A DNA stretch of 64,000 bases from Pseudomonas oleovorans subsp. oleovorans (GTDB taxonomy: Bacteria > Pseudomonadota > Gammaproteobacteria > Pseudomonadales > Pseudomonadaceae): NCBI RefSeq assembly GCF_002197815.1, contig NZ_NIUB01000001.1, forward strand, positions 124,001-188,000, given 5' to 3'. Positions within the stretch are counted from its first letter, which is position 1. Each line of letters opens with the position of its first letter. The translations under genes and the position numbers were made by a program. Shown piece by piece: positions 44,425-55,840 of this stretch. The notes beneath the pieces are model-generated. The model ran no database searches. It was not told where the DNA came from and saw only the letters and a program-made list of their open reading frames with translations.

Positions 44425-46760
44425 GCCTGCAACCCGTCAATCCTCGCTATAAGCCCTACAAAGGCCCAGCCGCTGGCTGGGGTGCACTGAACGCCGTGAC
44501 CCGCTTCTGGCTGGACAGCAAGCAGCCGTTCAAGAACCTGCGCGCGCTGCTCAAGACCAACCAGAACGGCGGCTTCGACTGCCCCGGCTGCGCCTGGGGC
44601 GATTCGCCCGAGGACGGTCACATCAAGTTCTGCGAGAACGGCGCCAAGGCGGTCAACTGGGAAGCCACCAAACGCCGCGTGGACCCGGCCTTTTTTGCCC
44701 GCTACACGGTCAGCCAACTGCGCGAGCAGAGCGACTACTGGCTCGAATACCAGGGCCGCCTGACCCACCCAATGCGCTATGACGCCAGCACCGATCGCTA
44801 CACGAAGACCACCTGGGCCGAAGCCTTCGCCCTGATTGCCAGGCATCTGAAGGCGCTGCCGAGTCCGGATCACGCCGAGTTCTACACCTCCGGCCGGGCC
44901 AGCAACGAGGCGGCATACCTCTACCAGTTGTTCGTGCGCGCCTATGGCACCAACAACTTCCCCGACTGCTCGAATATGTGCCACGAGGCCAGCGGCGTCG
45001 CCCTCGGCCAAAGCGTGGGCATCGGCAAGGGCAGCGTGACTTTCAACGATTTCGAGCATGCCGACGCCATTTTCGTCCTCGGCCAGAACCCCGGCACCAA
45101 CCACCCGCGCATGCTCGAACCGCTGCGCGAGGCGGTCAAACGCGGCGCCCAGGTGGTCTGCTTCAACCCACTGAAGGAGCGTGGCCTGGAGCGCTTCCAG
45201 CATCCGCAACACGCGCTGGAGATGCTCACCAACGGCTCCGAGCCGCTGAACACCGCGTTCTTCCGTCCGGCCCTGGGCGGCGACATGGCCGCCATGCGCG
45301 GCATCGCCAAGTTCCTCCTGCAGTGGGAGCGCGAGGCGCAGGCCAAGGGTGAAGCAGCGGTGTTCGACCATGCCTTCATCGCCGAGCACACCGATGGTGT
45401 CGAGGCCTACCTGAAGCTGCTCGACGACTGCAGCTGGGAGGCGCTGCAGGCTCAGTCCGGCCTCAGCCTGCAGGAAATCGAACAGGCTGCGCGCATGTAC
45501 CGCCGCGCCGAGCGAGTGATCATCTGCTGGGCCATGGGCATCACCCAGCACCACCACTCGGTGGCCACCATCCAGGAAATCGTCAACCTGCAACTGCTGC
45601 GCGGCAACCTCGGCCGCCCCGGCGCCGGCCTGTGCCCGGTGCGCGGTCACAGCAACGTACAGGGCGACCGCACCATGGGCATCAACGACCGTCCGCCGGT
45701 GACGCTGCTCGATGCCCTGGAAAAACGCTTCCAGTTCAAGGTGCCGCGCGAGAATGGCCACAACACGGTCGAGGCGATCAACGCCATGATCGACGGCCAG
45801 GCCAAGGTATTCATCGGCCTCGGCGGCAACTTCGCCCAGGCCACGCCGGACAGCCCGCGTACGCACAAGGCGCTGCAGAGCTGCGAGCTCACCGTGCAGA
45901 TCAGCACCAAGCTCAATCGCAGTCACCTCACCGTCGGCCGCGACGCGCTGATCCTGCCGTGCCTCGGCCGTACCGATATCGACCTGCAGGCCAGCGGCCC
46001 GCAGGCGGTGACGGTGGAAGATTCGTTTAGCATGATCCACGCCTCCTACGGTCAGCTCGAACCGCTCTCCGGCAGCGAGATGCGTTCGGAGCCGGCCATC
46101 GTCGCCGGGATCGCCAAGGCCACTCTGGGCAACCACCCGGTGGACTGGGGCGCGCTGATCGCCGATTACGACCGCATCCGCGAGCTGATCGCCGACACCA
46201 TCCCCGGCTTCCAGGATTTCAACCAGCGTGTCGCTCACCCCGGCGGCTTCTACCTCGGCAACTCGGCCGGCGCGCGCCAGTGGAAAACGGCATCCGGCAA
46301 GGCCAATTTCAAGGCCAATGCGCTGCTCGACGACCTGCTGCCCCCGCAGGTGCGCGAAAGCGGTGAGACGCCGGATCTGATCCTGCAGACCCTGCGCTCG
46401 CACGATCAGTACAACACCACGGTGTACGGCCTCGACGACCGTTATCGCGGCGTGCGCGGGCAGCGCGATGTGCTCTTCGCCAACGAGGCGGACATCCTGC
46501 GCCTGGGCTTCAAGCCCGGTCAGAAGGTGGACATCCGCTCGTTGTGGAACGATGGCATCGAACGCCGGGTGAGCAGTTTCACCCTGCTCGCTTTCGATAT
46601 CCCGGCCGGCCAGGCCGCTGCTTACTTCCCCGAAGCCAATCCGCTGGTGCCGCTGGAAAGCGCCGGCGTCGGCAGCAGCACACCGACCAGCAAGTTCGTC
46701 GCCATCCGCCTGCAGGCTGCCAGCGGCGGCAATCTGCTGGGCAGCAGCGCAACCAGCTGA
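44421..46760 (+). CDS. FdhF/YdeP-family molybdopterin oxidoreductase
   Basis: This 779-aa cytoplasmic Mo/W-bis-MGD enzyme belongs to the FdhF/YdeP family. An iron-sulfur motif is visible at the N terminus (DCPGCAWGDSPEDG, then KFCENG). The residue at the place of the FdhH selenocysteine is Cys187 in SNMCHEASGVALGQSVG, so Mo ligation by Cys is possible. MopB C-terminal beta-barrel sequences (GLDDRYRGVRGQRDVLF) close the protein. There are no beta or gamma subunit genes, so the electron acceptor is unknown. Formate dehydrogenase activity is inferred from fdhD coupling but is unproven in this family. Confidence 0.88.
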   Translation: MSLQPVNPRYKPYKGPAAGWGALNAVTRFWLDSKQPFKNLRALLKTNQNGGFDCPGCAWGDSPEDGHIKFCENGAKAVNWEATKRRVDPAFFARYTVSQLREQSDYWLEYQGRLTHPMRYDASTDRYTKTTWAEAFALIARHLKALPSPDHAEFYTSGRASNEAAYLYQLFVRAYGTNNFPDCSNMCHEASGVALGQSVGIGKGSVTFNDFEHADAIFVLGQNPGTNHPRMLEPLREAVKRGAQVVCFNPLKERGLERFQHPQHALEMLTNGSEPLNTAFFRPALGGDMAAMRGIAKFLLQWEREAQAKGEAAVFDHAFIAEHTDGVEAYLKLLDDCSWEALQAQSGLSLQEIEQAARMYRRAERVIICWAMGITQHHHSVATIQEIVNLQLLRGNLGRPGAGLCPVRGHSNVQGDRTMGINDRPPVTLLDALEKRFQFKVPRENGHNTVEAINAMIDGQAKVFIGLGGNFAQATPDSPRTHKALQSCELTVQISTKLNRSHLTVGRDALILPCLGRTDIDLQASGPQAVTVEDSFSMIHASYGQLEPLSGSEMRSEPAIVAGIAKATLGNHPVDWGALIADYDRIRELIADTIPGFQDFNQRVAHPGGFYLGNSAGARQWKTASGKANFKANALLDDLLPPQVRESGETPDLILQTLRSHDQYNTTVYGLDDRYRGVRGQRDVLFANEADILRLGFKPGQKVDIRSLWNDGIERRVSSFTLLAFDIPAGQAAAYFPEANPLVPLESAGVGSSTPTSKFVAIRLQAASGGNLLGSSATS

Positions 46761-46843
46761 CCGGCGGCCAGGAACCTCGTACAGAAATCGCTGGTCAATG
46801 GCATAACGCTCGCCATCTGGCGGTTTCTGTTATCGAGGTGTCC

Positions 46844-47286
46844 ATGAAGTCTCTGCAACTCTTCTTTCCCTTGGCCTGACTAGCGGCGGTTTTGCCTTTG
46901 CCGGCAATACCGAGGCCGGCCTGGGCGGCGCACTAGGTGGCGCAGTGGGTGCGATGGTTGGTCAGCAGGTCGGTGGCAACACTGGCGCTGCGGTCGGTGC
47001 CGGTCTCGGTGGCGCTGCCGGCAGCATGGTCGGCGCGGATCGCCGCAGCCGTACTGAAGCCGCCATTGGCGGCGCGCTGGGCGCAGCCGGTGGCAACGTC
47101 GTCGGGCAGCAGGTTGGTGGCAACACCGGCGGCGTGGTCGGTGCGGCAGTCGGTGGCGGCGCCGGTGGCGCACTGGGCAACTACATGGGCAATGCCAGCT
47201 ATGACGATGACCGTCGCGGCAAGCATCACCGCCACTACCATGGCAAGAAACACAAGAAGCACCACAAGCACTGGCGCCGTCACTGA
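46844..47286 (+). pseudogene. Glycine-zipper protein with frameshifted signal peptide
   Basis: From ATG 46844 the frame reads MKSLQLFFPLA and stops at 46879. In the adjacent frame the expected continuation, SLGLTSGGFAFA-GNTEAGLGGALGGAVGAM, runs on to 47286. One missing base in the TTCTTTCCC tract (46862-46870) restores a Sec signal peptide joined to the mature protein. The body has glycine-zipper repeats (VGQQVGGNTGAAVGAGLGG, twice) and a His/Lys/Arg-rich tail (KHHRHYHGKKHKKHHKHW). An ATG at 46945 opens a 113-codon ORF but without a signal peptide. The lesion is a recent mutation or a sequencing error. Confidence 0.7.
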
Positions 47287-47296
47287 CGGATGCCTG

Positions 47297-47346
47297 GGGT
47301 CTGTTGGCATTTCGACGCAAGCCGTGCGCGAAACGGCAACAGACCC
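47297..47346. repeat. Long imperfect hairpin downstream of the glycine-zipper gene
   Basis: GGGTCTGTTG (47297-47306) and CAACAGACCC (47337-47346) form a 10-bp stem, extended inward by TTTCG/CGAAA after a 3-base mismatch. It has no T run, so it may be an interspersed palindrome rather than a terminator. Confidence 0.6.
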
Positions 47347-47465
47347 TAGCCCATGCGCTCGTCATCCGAACGTTGGGGTGACCTAGCAGCTTATGCGCCG
47401 TGCCGCCGACACAGTCTGAACAGCGCGACTGGCCTGGCAGCCCCTGGCTGCGCTAAGCTGTCGCC

Positions 47466-48605
47466 ATGACCACGCCATACCTGATCCCGCTCCAGACCAG
47501 CAGCACGGACGCCGCCAGCGGCCTGCGCATCGGTGGCGACTGGACGCTGGCCCATTACAGCCGACTCGAACCTCAGGTCCTGGCCCTGCGCGAACGCCTG
47601 CACGGCCGGGAAAACATCGACCTCGACGAACTGGCCGCACTGGATACCGCCGGCGCTGCGCTGCTGGTGGAACTGCTGGGTTGTGAGCGCCTGCGCCAAC
47701 TGGCGCAACAGGACAGCCTGAGCGCCGAGCGCCGCGCCTTGCTGCTGGCAGTGGCAGACACCATGGCGGGCACTCAGCAGGTACAGGAACACGCCACACC
47801 TTCGGCACTGCGCGAAGTGCTCGGACATATCGGCGAGGCGGTGGAAAGCACCTGGTGCCAAGGCCGGGAACTGCTCGGCTTCATGGGCCTGACCCTGAGC
47901 AGCATGCTGACGATCCTGCTGCGCCCGGCGCGCTGGCGCCTGACCTCGCTGACCGCCCATCTGGAACAGTGCGGCCTCAACGCCGTGCCCATCATCGCCC
48001 TGTTGACCTTTCTGGTGGGCGCCGTGGTCGCCTTTCTCGGCGCCACCATCCTCGCCGACTTCGGTGCCACCATCTACACGGTGAACCTGGTGGCGTTCTC
48101 CTTCCTGCGCGAGTTCGGCGTGCTGCTCACCGCGATTCTCATGGCTGGGCGCACCGCCAGCGCCTTCACCGCACAGATCGGCTCGATGAAGGCCAACGAG
48201 GAGATCGACGCCATCCGCACCCTCGGTCTGAGCCCCGTCGAGCTGCTGGTGCTGCCGCGGGTGTTCGCGATGCTCATCGCCCTGCCGATCCTGACCTTCA
48301 TCGCCATGCTCAGCGGCATGCTCGGCGGCGCGCTGGTCTGTGCATTGAGCCTGGACATCTCGCCGACCATGTACCTGTCGATCCTGCAGGACAGCGACCT
48401 GCTGCAGCACTTCCTCGTTGGCCTGCTCAAGGCACCGATCTTCGCTTTCCTGATCGCCCTGATCGGCTGTCTGGAAGGCTTCAAGGTCAGCGGCAGCGCA
48501 CAATCGGTGGGCGAGCACACCACCTCGGCGGTGGTGCAGTCGATCTTCGTGGTCATCCTACTCGACGCCCTGGCGGCGTTGTTCCTGATGGAGATGGGCT
48601 GGTGA
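47466..48605 (+). CDS. MlaE-family ABC permease with N-terminal STAS-like domain
   Basis: This is the integral membrane component of an MCE-type lipid transporter, 379 aa. The first 110 or so residues are a STAS-like extension (ELAALDTAGAALLVELLG) that in the Mla system is a separate protein (MlaB); here it is fused. The MlaE core has several membrane segments and the family stretch MAGRTASAFTAQIGSMKANEEIDAI. It starts the operon permease-ATPase-MCE-lipoprotein, whose genes overlap by 4 bp or abut. It is a paralogue of the classic Mla permease. Confidence 0.92.
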   Translation: MTTPYLIPLQTSSTDAASGLRIGGDWTLAHYSRLEPQVLALRERLHGRENIDLDELAALDTAGAALLVELLGCERLRQLAQQDSLSAERRALLLAVADTMAGTQQVQEHATPSALREVLGHIGEAVESTWCQGRELLGFMGLTLSSMLTILLRPARWRLTSLTAHLEQCGLNAVPIIALLTFLVGAVVAFLGATILADFGATIYTVNLVAFSFLREFGVLLTAILMAGRTASAFTAQIGSMKANEEIDAIRTLGLSPVELLVLPRVFAMLIALPILTFIAMLSGMLGGALVCALSLDISPTMYLSILQDSDLLQHFLVGLLKAPIFAFLIALIGCLEGFKVSGSAQSVGEHTTSAVVQSIFVVILLDALAALFLMEMGW

Positions 48606-49387
48606 GCCAGGAGACCATCATCGAGGTACGCGACCTGTGCAACCAGTTCGGCACACAGGTGGTGCATCAGCATCTGGACTTCGACCTATATCGCGGCGAA
48701 ATACTTGGCGTGGTAGGCGGCTCGGGCACCGGCAAGTCCGTGCTGCTGCGCAGCATCGTCGGCCTGCGCCAGCCCAATGCCGGCACCGTACGGGTGTTCG
48801 GCGAGGAACTGCTGAGCCTGTCGGCCGAGCGGCGCTCGCAGCTGGAGCGGCGTTTCGGCGTGCTCTACCAGCGCGGCGCGCTGTTCTCCTCGCTGACCGT
48901 CAGCGAGAACATCGCCCTGCCGCTGATCGAACACGCCGGCCTGTCGCGCGCGGCAGCCGAACGCCTGGCCAGGGTCAAGATCGCCCTGGCCGGCCTGCCG
49001 CAGGATGCCGCCGACAAATACCCCAGTTCGCTGTCCGGCGGCATGGTCAAGCGCGCCGCCCTGGCCCGCGCCCTGGCACTGGACCCGGACATCCTGTTTC
49101 TCGACGAACCCACCGCCGGCCTCGACCCGATTGGCGCGGCGGCCTTCGACCAGTTGATCCGCACCCTCAGCGACAGCCTGGGCCTGAGTGTATTTCTGGT
49201 CACTCACGACCTGGACACGCTCTACAGCATCTGCGACCGGGTCGCGGTGCTGGCACAGAAAAAGGTGCTGGTGGCCGACCGCCTGGACGTGGTGGCTGCC
49301 ACCGACGATGCCTGGATTCAGCAATATTTTCACGGCCCGCGCGGACGCGCGGCTGCGCAGGCCGCCACCGCGGCAAGGAGTCAATGA
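48602..49387 (+). CDS. MlaF-type ABC ATPase
   Basis: This ATP-binding subunit of 261 aa powers lipid movement through the MCE transporter. Walker A is GGSGTGKSVLL, the signature is SLSGGMVKR, Walker B is DILFLDEPTAGLDPIG, and the switch His is in VTHDLDTL. The start is GTG at 48602, overlapping the permease stop as GTGA; an open frame further upstream is the shadow of the permease gene. The C-terminal 25 residues (GPRGRAAAQAATAARSQ) are an alanine-rich tail. Confidence 0.94.
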   Translation: MSQETIIEVRDLCNQFGTQVVHQHLDFDLYRGEILGVVGGSGTGKSVLLRSIVGLRQPNAGTVRVFGEELLSLSAERRSQLERRFGVLYQRGALFSSLTVSENIALPLIEHAGLSRAAAERLARVKIALAGLPQDAADKYPSSLSGGMVKRAALARALALDPDILFLDEPTAGLDPIGAAAFDQLIRTLSDSLGLSVFLVTHDLDTLYSICDRVAVLAQKKVLVADRLDVVAATDDAWIQQYFHGPRGRAAAQAATAARSQ

Positions 49388-50305
49388 ATGGAACCCAGAG
49401 CCCATCACGTGCTGATCGGCCTGTTCACCGTGCTCACGGTGGGCGCCGCGCTGCTGTTCGCCCTGTGGCTGAACAAGGCCGGTGCCGATCGCGCCTTCAC
49501 CGATTACGAGGTGATCTTCAACGAAGCGGTCACTGGCCTGTCACAGGGCAGCGCGGTGCAATACAGCGGGATCAAGGTCGGCGACGTGATCAGCCTGGGG
49601 CTCGATCCCAACGATCCGCGCACCGTGCGCGCGCGTATCCGCATCGTCGGCCATACCCCGATCAAGCAGGACACCCGCGCGCGCCTGGCGATCACCGGCG
49701 TCACCGGCCTGGCGGTAATCCAGCTGCACGGCGGCAGCCCGGAAAGCCCGCCACTGGAAGGCAAGGATGGCCAGCCAGGCATCATCATCGCCGACCGTTC
49801 GCCACTGTCCCGGCTGATGGCCAATGGCGAGGACCTGGTGGTCAATATCACCCGCCTGCTCAACCGCGCCAACCGCATGCTTTCGCGCGAGAATGCCGAG
49901 CGCGTCTCGCGCACCCTGGAGAATCTGGAGCAGGCCACAGCCGGCCTGGCCGAGCAACGCGGCGAGCTAAGCGAAGCCCTGCAACAGGCCGGCGCCGCCA
50001 CCCGCGAGGCGGCCGAACTGATGCGCACCGCCAACCGTCTGCTCGACGGCCAGGGCAGTCAGGCGCTGGACAATGCCGAGCGTCTGATGGCCTCGCTGGA
50101 ACGCAGCAGCCGCAGCATCGAGCAGTTGCTGGAAAGCAATCGCAGTGCGCTGGACAGTGGCATGCAGGGTCTGGGCGAGCTGGGCCCGGCGATTGGCGAA
50201 CTGCGCGATACCCTCGGCGCACTGCGCAGCTTCTCCCGCCGCCTGGAGCAGGACCCCACCGGCTACCTGCTGCGCAACGACAGCATCAAGGAGTTCCAAC
50301 CATGA
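49388..50305 (+). CDS. MCE/MlaD-domain lipid-binding protein
   Basis: This 305-aa protein is anchored by one N-terminal transmembrane segment (HHVLIGLFTVLTVGAALLFALWL) with a periplasmic MCE domain (about residues 40-120, VIFNEAVTGLSQGSAVQYSG). The following 170 residues are predicted coiled-coil/helical (ARRANRMLSRENAERV-like repeats) and could form the hydrophobic channel of an MCE hexamer. The ATG directly follows the ATPase stop (TGA-ATG). Residues after 250 may reach toward the outer membrane. Confidence 0.92.
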   Translation: MEPRAHHVLIGLFTVLTVGAALLFALWLNKAGADRAFTDYEVIFNEAVTGLSQGSAVQYSGIKVGDVISLGLDPNDPRTVRARIRIVGHTPIKQDTRARLAITGVTGLAVIQLHGGSPESPPLEGKDGQPGIIIADRSPLSRLMANGEDLVVNITRLLNRANRMLSRENAERVSRTLENLEQATAGLAEQRGELSEALQQAGAATREAAELMRTANRLLDGQGSQALDNAERLMASLERSSRSIEQLLESNRSALDSGMQGLGELGPAIGELRDTLGALRSFSRRLEQDPTGYLLRNDSIKEFQP

Positions 50306-50901
50306 AGCGCCTGTCCCTGCTGCTGGCCGCTGGTCTGCTCAGCGCCTGCTCGATCCTGCCGCAGAGCGAACCATTGGATATCTACCTGCTGCCAGGCGCC
50401 GCGCTGCCTACACAAACCCAGCGCGTCGACTGGTCGTTGCGGGTCAACAGCCCGGTCAGCAACCAGCTGCTCGACGGCACGCGCATCGTCGTGCTGCCTG
50501 AGCCCGGTCGGGTCAACACCTACCAGGGCGTACGCTGGAGCGAACGTACGCCGCAGCTGCTGCGTGGCCGCCTGTTGGACGCCTTTCACGATGACGGTCG
50601 AGTTCAGGCCCTGAGCAACGAAGAGCAGCGCCTGCAGGCCGATCTGGAGCTGGTCAGCGACCTGCGCAGTTTCCATAGCCAGTATCGTGACGGCCGCCCC
50701 GAGGCGCTGATCCAGCTCGACGTACGCCTGGTCGATGCCCGTGATCAGCACATCCTCGCCAGCCGCCGCTTCAGCGTCAGTCAGCCGGCGAGTGATACGT
50801 CGATTGCTGCAGTAGTGAAAGCCTTCGGTCAGGCTGGCGATCGATTGTCCCGCGAGCTGGTGGACTGGACGCTGGCCGAAGGGCAACGCGCTAACCCGTA
50901 G
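50302..50901 (+). CDS. ABC-type transport auxiliary lipoprotein
   Basis: This 199-aa outer-membrane lipoprotein has the lipobox LLSACSI (Cys at about residue 17) after a short hydrophobic leader. The rest is the ABC_trans_aux domain found as the fourth gene of Mla/PqiC-like operons (RIVVLPEPGRVNTYQGVRWSE, LELVSDLRSF). It would hold the outer-membrane end of the transporter. The ATG overlaps the MCE stop by 4 bp, completing the operon. Confidence 0.92.
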   Translation: MKRLSLLLAAGLLSACSILPQSEPLDIYLLPGAALPTQTQRVDWSLRVNSPVSNQLLDGTRIVVLPEPGRVNTYQGVRWSERTPQLLRGRLLDAFHDDGRVQALSNEEQRLQADLELVSDLRSFHSQYRDGRPEALIQLDVRLVDARDQHILASRRFSVSQPASDTSIAAVVKAFGQAGDRLSRELVDWTLAEGQRANP

Positions 50902-50962
50902 GGTGCGCCGCGCGCACCGAATCCCAAGCACCGATGGTGCACACAAGCTGGCCAGGTAGCCA

Positions 50963-51008
50963 GGATGCAATCCGGGGCATAGCGACCCGTATTCCCCGGA
51001 TTGCATCC
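50963..51008. repeat. 15-bp inverted repeat between the MCE operon and recQ
   Basis: The perfect 15-bp arms at 50963-50977 and 50994-51008 have a 16-bp loop. It lies in the 200-bp gap between two convergent genes, beside the REPIN at 51040. It may serve as a terminator without a T run. Confidence 0.65.
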
Positions 51009-51039
51009 GGCTATGGGACTGGCTATGGGACTTACCTTT

Positions 51040-51102
51040 GTAGGAGCGAGCTCTGCTCGCGAAGCCCTTTGCCGCAGCAATATTCGCGAGCAGAGCTCGC
51101 TC

Positions 51103-51106
<4 letters not shown>
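51040..51106. repeat. REP palindrome (REPIN), copy 2
   Basis: Same inverted REP pair as at 39738. The TAG stop of recQ (51103-51105) lies inside the right arm, so this REP copy fixes the C terminus of RecQ. Confidence 0.9.
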
Positions 51107-53025
<1,919 letters not shown>

Positions 53026-53128
53026 GCGCTGTCACTCCTTTGACCGCTTGAAGGTCAGAGCGTAAGGTCATGGCGGTTGCAGCCGCCCTACGGCTCTCCG
53101 TTGAAGAGCTACAAGCCTAGCGAAGATT

Positions 53129-53182
53129 GTAGGGCGGGTGAAACCCGCCACTTCTGACCACGGCGGGTTTCACCCGCCCTAC
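53129..53182. repeat. Long palindrome upstream of recQ
   Basis: GTAGGGCGGGTGAAACCCGCC (from 53129) and its complement ending at 53182 form a long inverted repeat around a 12-bp centre. It is a different family from the REPINs. It lies between recQ's promoter side and the pckA terminator. Confidence 0.75.
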
Positions 53183-53210
53183 GACGGCGGCTCTAACCTG
53201 TGGTCCCAAA

Positions 53211-53239
53211 AAAGAAACCGCCCGAAGGCGGTTTCTTTT
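53211..53239 (-). terminator. Terminator of pckA
   Basis: A perfect 12-bp stem (53211-53222 with 53227-53238) with a CGAA tetraloop and A/T flanks lies 15 bp after the pckA stop on the minus strand. Confidence 0.92.
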
Positions 53240-53253
53240 GCTCTGCCCGGCGC

Positions 53254-54795
53254 TTACAGCTGCGGGCCGGCGTTCTTGATTGCTTCGCTGACGTCGAACT
53301 TCTGGAAGTTGTCGATGAACAGCTTGGCCAGGCCCTTGGCGGCTTCGTCGTAGGCGTTCTTGTCTGCCCAGGTGTTGCGCGGGTTGAGCAGGTTGGTCTC
53401 GACGCCTGGCACCGACTTCGGCACATCCAGGTTGATGATCGGCAGGTGCTCGGTCTCGGCACCGATCAGCGCACCGCTCTGGATGGCCGCGATCACGCCG
53501 CGGGTAGTCGGGATGTTGAAACGCTTACCGACACCGTAGCCACCGCCAGTCCAGCCGGTGTTGACCAGGTAGACCTTGGAGCCGAAGGCGTTGATGCGCT
53601 TGATCAGCAGCTCGGCGTAAACGCCGGCCGGACGCGGGAAGAACGGTGCGCCGAAGCAGGTGGAGAAGGTCGACTTGATGCCGCCGCCCGAACCCATTTC
53701 GGTGGAACCGACCAGCGCGGTGTAGCCGGACAGGAAGTGATAGGCCGCCTGCTCGTTGTTGAGGATCGACACCGGCGGCAGTACACCGGTCAGGTCGCAG
53801 GTCAGGAAGATCACGGCATTCGGCTCGCCGCCCAGGTTCTTCTCGCTGCGCTTCTCAACGTACTCCAGCGGGTAGGCCGCGCGGCTGTTCTGGGTCAAGC
53901 TGTCGTCGGCGTAGTCCGGCACGCGGTTTTCGTCGAGCACGACGTTTTCCAGCACGGTGCCGAACTGGATGGCTTTCCAGATCACCGGCTCGTTCTTCTC
54001 GGACAGGTCGATGCACTTGGCGTAGCAACCGCCTTCGACGTTGAACACCACGCCTTCGCCCCAACCGTGCTCGTCGTCACCGATCAGGTAACGCGACTCG
54101 TCGGCGGACAGGGTGGTCTTGCCGGTGCCGGACAGGCCGAAGAACAGGGTGACGTCGCCTTCTTCGCCAATGTTGGCGGCGCAGTGCATCGGCAGCACGT
54201 CTTTTTCCGGCAGCAGGAAGTTCTGCACGGAGAACATGGCTTTCTTCATTTCACCGGCGTAACGCATGCCGGCGATCAGCACTTTCCTGGCGGCGAAGTT
54301 GATGATCACGCAGCCATCGGAGTTGGTGCCGTCACGCTCAGGCACGCACTCGAAGTTGGCAACGTTGAGGATCTGCCACTCGGCCTTGCCAGCCTGGTTG
54401 TAGGTGGTCGGGTTGATGAACAACTGACGGCCGAACAGGTTCTGCCAGGCGGTCGCGGTGGTCATCTTCACCGGCAGGTAGTGCTCTTCGGCAGAACCTA
54501 CGTGAACGTGGGAGACGAAGTGCTCCTGGGCGTTATTGAACGCCGCGACGCGATCCCACAGGGCGTCGAACTTGTCGGCCGGGAACGGACGGTTGATGGC
54601 GCCCCAGGCGATCTGCGCCTCGGTGCTCGGCTCCTGAACGATGAAACGATCAGCCGGCGAGCGGCCAGTGCGATGACCGGTACGTACGACCAGCGCGCCG
54701 TTGGCGGCCAGTTCCCCTTCACCACGGCGAATGGCTTCTTCGACCAGTTGCGCGGCGCTGATGTCGGTGTACACGGCGTTGTTGGCTTGCGTCAT
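53254..54795 (-). CDS. pckA: Phosphoenolpyruvate carboxykinase (ATP)
   Basis: The product converts oxaloacetate and ATP to phosphoenolpyruvate, CO2 and ADP in gluconeogenesis. It is 513 aa. The kinase-1a loop is [12 protein letters not shown], the kinase-2 region is [14 protein letters not shown], and the substrate arginine lies in [13 protein letters not shown] 54795 is the family start; a 21-codon extension upstream is discarded. It precedes hslO as in P. aeruginosa (PA5192-PA5193). Confidence 0.96.
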   Translation of the reverse strand: MTQANNAVYTDISAAQLVEEAIRRGEGELAANGALVVRTGHRTGRSPADRFIVQEPSTEAQIAWGAINRPFPADKFDALWDRVAAFNNAQEHFVSHVHVGSAEEHYLPVKMTTATAWQNLFGRQLFINPTTYNQAGKAEWQILNVANFECVPERDGTNSDGCVIINFAARKVLIAGMRYAGEMKKAMFSVQNFLLPEKDVLPMHCAANIGEEGDVTLFFGLSGTGKTTLSADESRYLIGDDEHGWGEGVVFNVEGGCYAKCIDLSEKNEPVIWKAIQFGTVLENVVLDENRVPDYADDSLTQNSRAAYPLEYVEKRSEKNLGGEPNAVIFLTCDLTGVLPPVSILNNEQAAYHFLSGYTALVGSTEMGSGGGIKSTFSTCFGAPFFPRPAGVYAELLIKRINAFGSKVYLVNTGWTGGGYGVGKRFNIPTTRGVIAAIQSGALIGAETEHLPIINLDVPKSVPGVETNLLNPRNTWADKNAYDEAAKGLAKLFIDNFQKFDVSEAIKNAGPQL

Positions 54796-54952
54796 GAGGG
54801 TCCCCGTCGGCCGCTGGCCGAGTCTTCCGAACGTTGTGTAGTACAGGGGCAACTGCACTACACGGTAAAAAAGTCGCGGGAGTATGCCAGAAAAGCGAAC
54901 TGCTTGGCAGCCTCCGATCTGATAGAGAACGGCTATCGTTTAGAAAAGCTCA

Positions 54953-55840
54953 TCAATGCCGCGTCTGCGACGGTGCCTCGCTACCGGCACCGGCGAACAG
55001 CTGGGCAATGTCGGCGGCGTCGAAGGCGTAGCGCTCGTTGCAGAACTGACAATCGATCACCACGCTGCCACCCTGCTCGGCCAGCAGCAGTTCGGCATCG
55101 GCCTGGCCGAGGCTGACCAGGGCACTGGCCGAGCGCTCACGCGAGCAGCTGCAGCGGAATTGCAGCGGCTGCTCGTCGAACAGGCGCACGTTCTCTTCAT
55201 GGTAGAGGCGATGCAGCAGGGTCGGGTTGTCCAGGCCGAGCAGCTCTTCGGCAGTCAGTGTGTCGGCCAGGGTCAGTACGTGGTTCCAGCTCTCGGCGCG
55301 TTCTTCCGCTTCGGTCTGATGGTGCGGCGGCAGTTGCTGCAGCAGCAGGCCGCGCGCGCGCTGGCCGTCGGCCTTGAGCCAGAAGCGGGTCGGCAGCTGT
55401 TCGGAGCTGGCGAAGTAGTTGGACAGGCACTCGGCCAGGTCGACGCCATCCAAATCGACGATGCCCTGGTAACGCTGGCCCCGGGTCGGGTCGATGGTAA
55501 TGGCCAACACGCCATTGGGCATCAGACTCTGCAGGTCGGCATCGGCGCCGATCTGCTCGGCGTCATAGCGGGCAATGCCGCGCAGCTCACGAGCGCTGGA
55601 GCATTCGACCATCAGCAGCGACAGCGGGCCGTCGGAACGCGCCTGCAGTACCAGCAGGCCGTCGAACTTGAGGGTGCCGACCAGCAAGGCGGCGGCGGCC
55701 ATCATCTCGCCGAGCAGTTGCGCCACTGGCTGCGGGTAGGCGTGCTTGGCCAGCACATGAGCGTAACTTTCGCGCAACGCGACCATTTCGCCTCGCACGT
55801 CGGTGTCGTCGAAGAGAAAGCGTTGACTGAAGTCGTTCAT
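54953..55840 (-). CDS. hslO: Hsp33, redox-regulated chaperone
   Basis: This 295-aa holdase chaperone is activated by oxidation of a zinc-binding cysteine centre. The four cysteines are CSC (about residues 233-235) and CQFC (about residues 265-268), in the CxC-X(27-32)-CxxC arrangement of the family. The N-terminal dimerisation domain contains [19 protein letters not shown]. It is monocistronic, 157 bp before pckA on the same strand. Confidence 0.95.
   Translation of the reverse strand: MNDFSQRFLFDDTDVRGEMVALRESYAHVLAKHAYPQPVAQLLGEMMAAAALLVGTLKFDGLLVLQARSDGPLSLLMVECSSARELRGIARYDAEQIGADADLQSLMPNGVLAITIDPTRGQRYQGIVDLDGVDLAECLSNYFASSEQLPTRFWLKADGQRARGLLLQQLPPHHQTEAEERAESWNHVLTLADTLTAEELLGLDNPTLLHRLYHEENVRLFDEQPLQFRCSCSRERSASALVSLGQADAELLLAEQGGSVVIDCQFCNERYAFDAADIAQLFAGAGSEAPSQTRH

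Noticed and set aside
46862-46870. Programmed -1 frameshift in the glycine-zipper gene
   Set aside because: The local sequence (TTC TTT CCC TTG) does not fit an X XXY YYZ slippery heptamer in the zero frame, and no downstream stimulatory structure stands out; a single-base deletion is simpler.
47391-48518. 375-codon frame opposite the MlaE-type permease
   Set aside because: His/Gln-rich shadow frame; the plus-strand permease overlaps its operon neighbours correctly.
53200-55116. 638-codon open frame opposite pckA
   Set aside because: It spans pckA, its terminator and part of the hslO side; the opposite frame encodes well-known enzymes.
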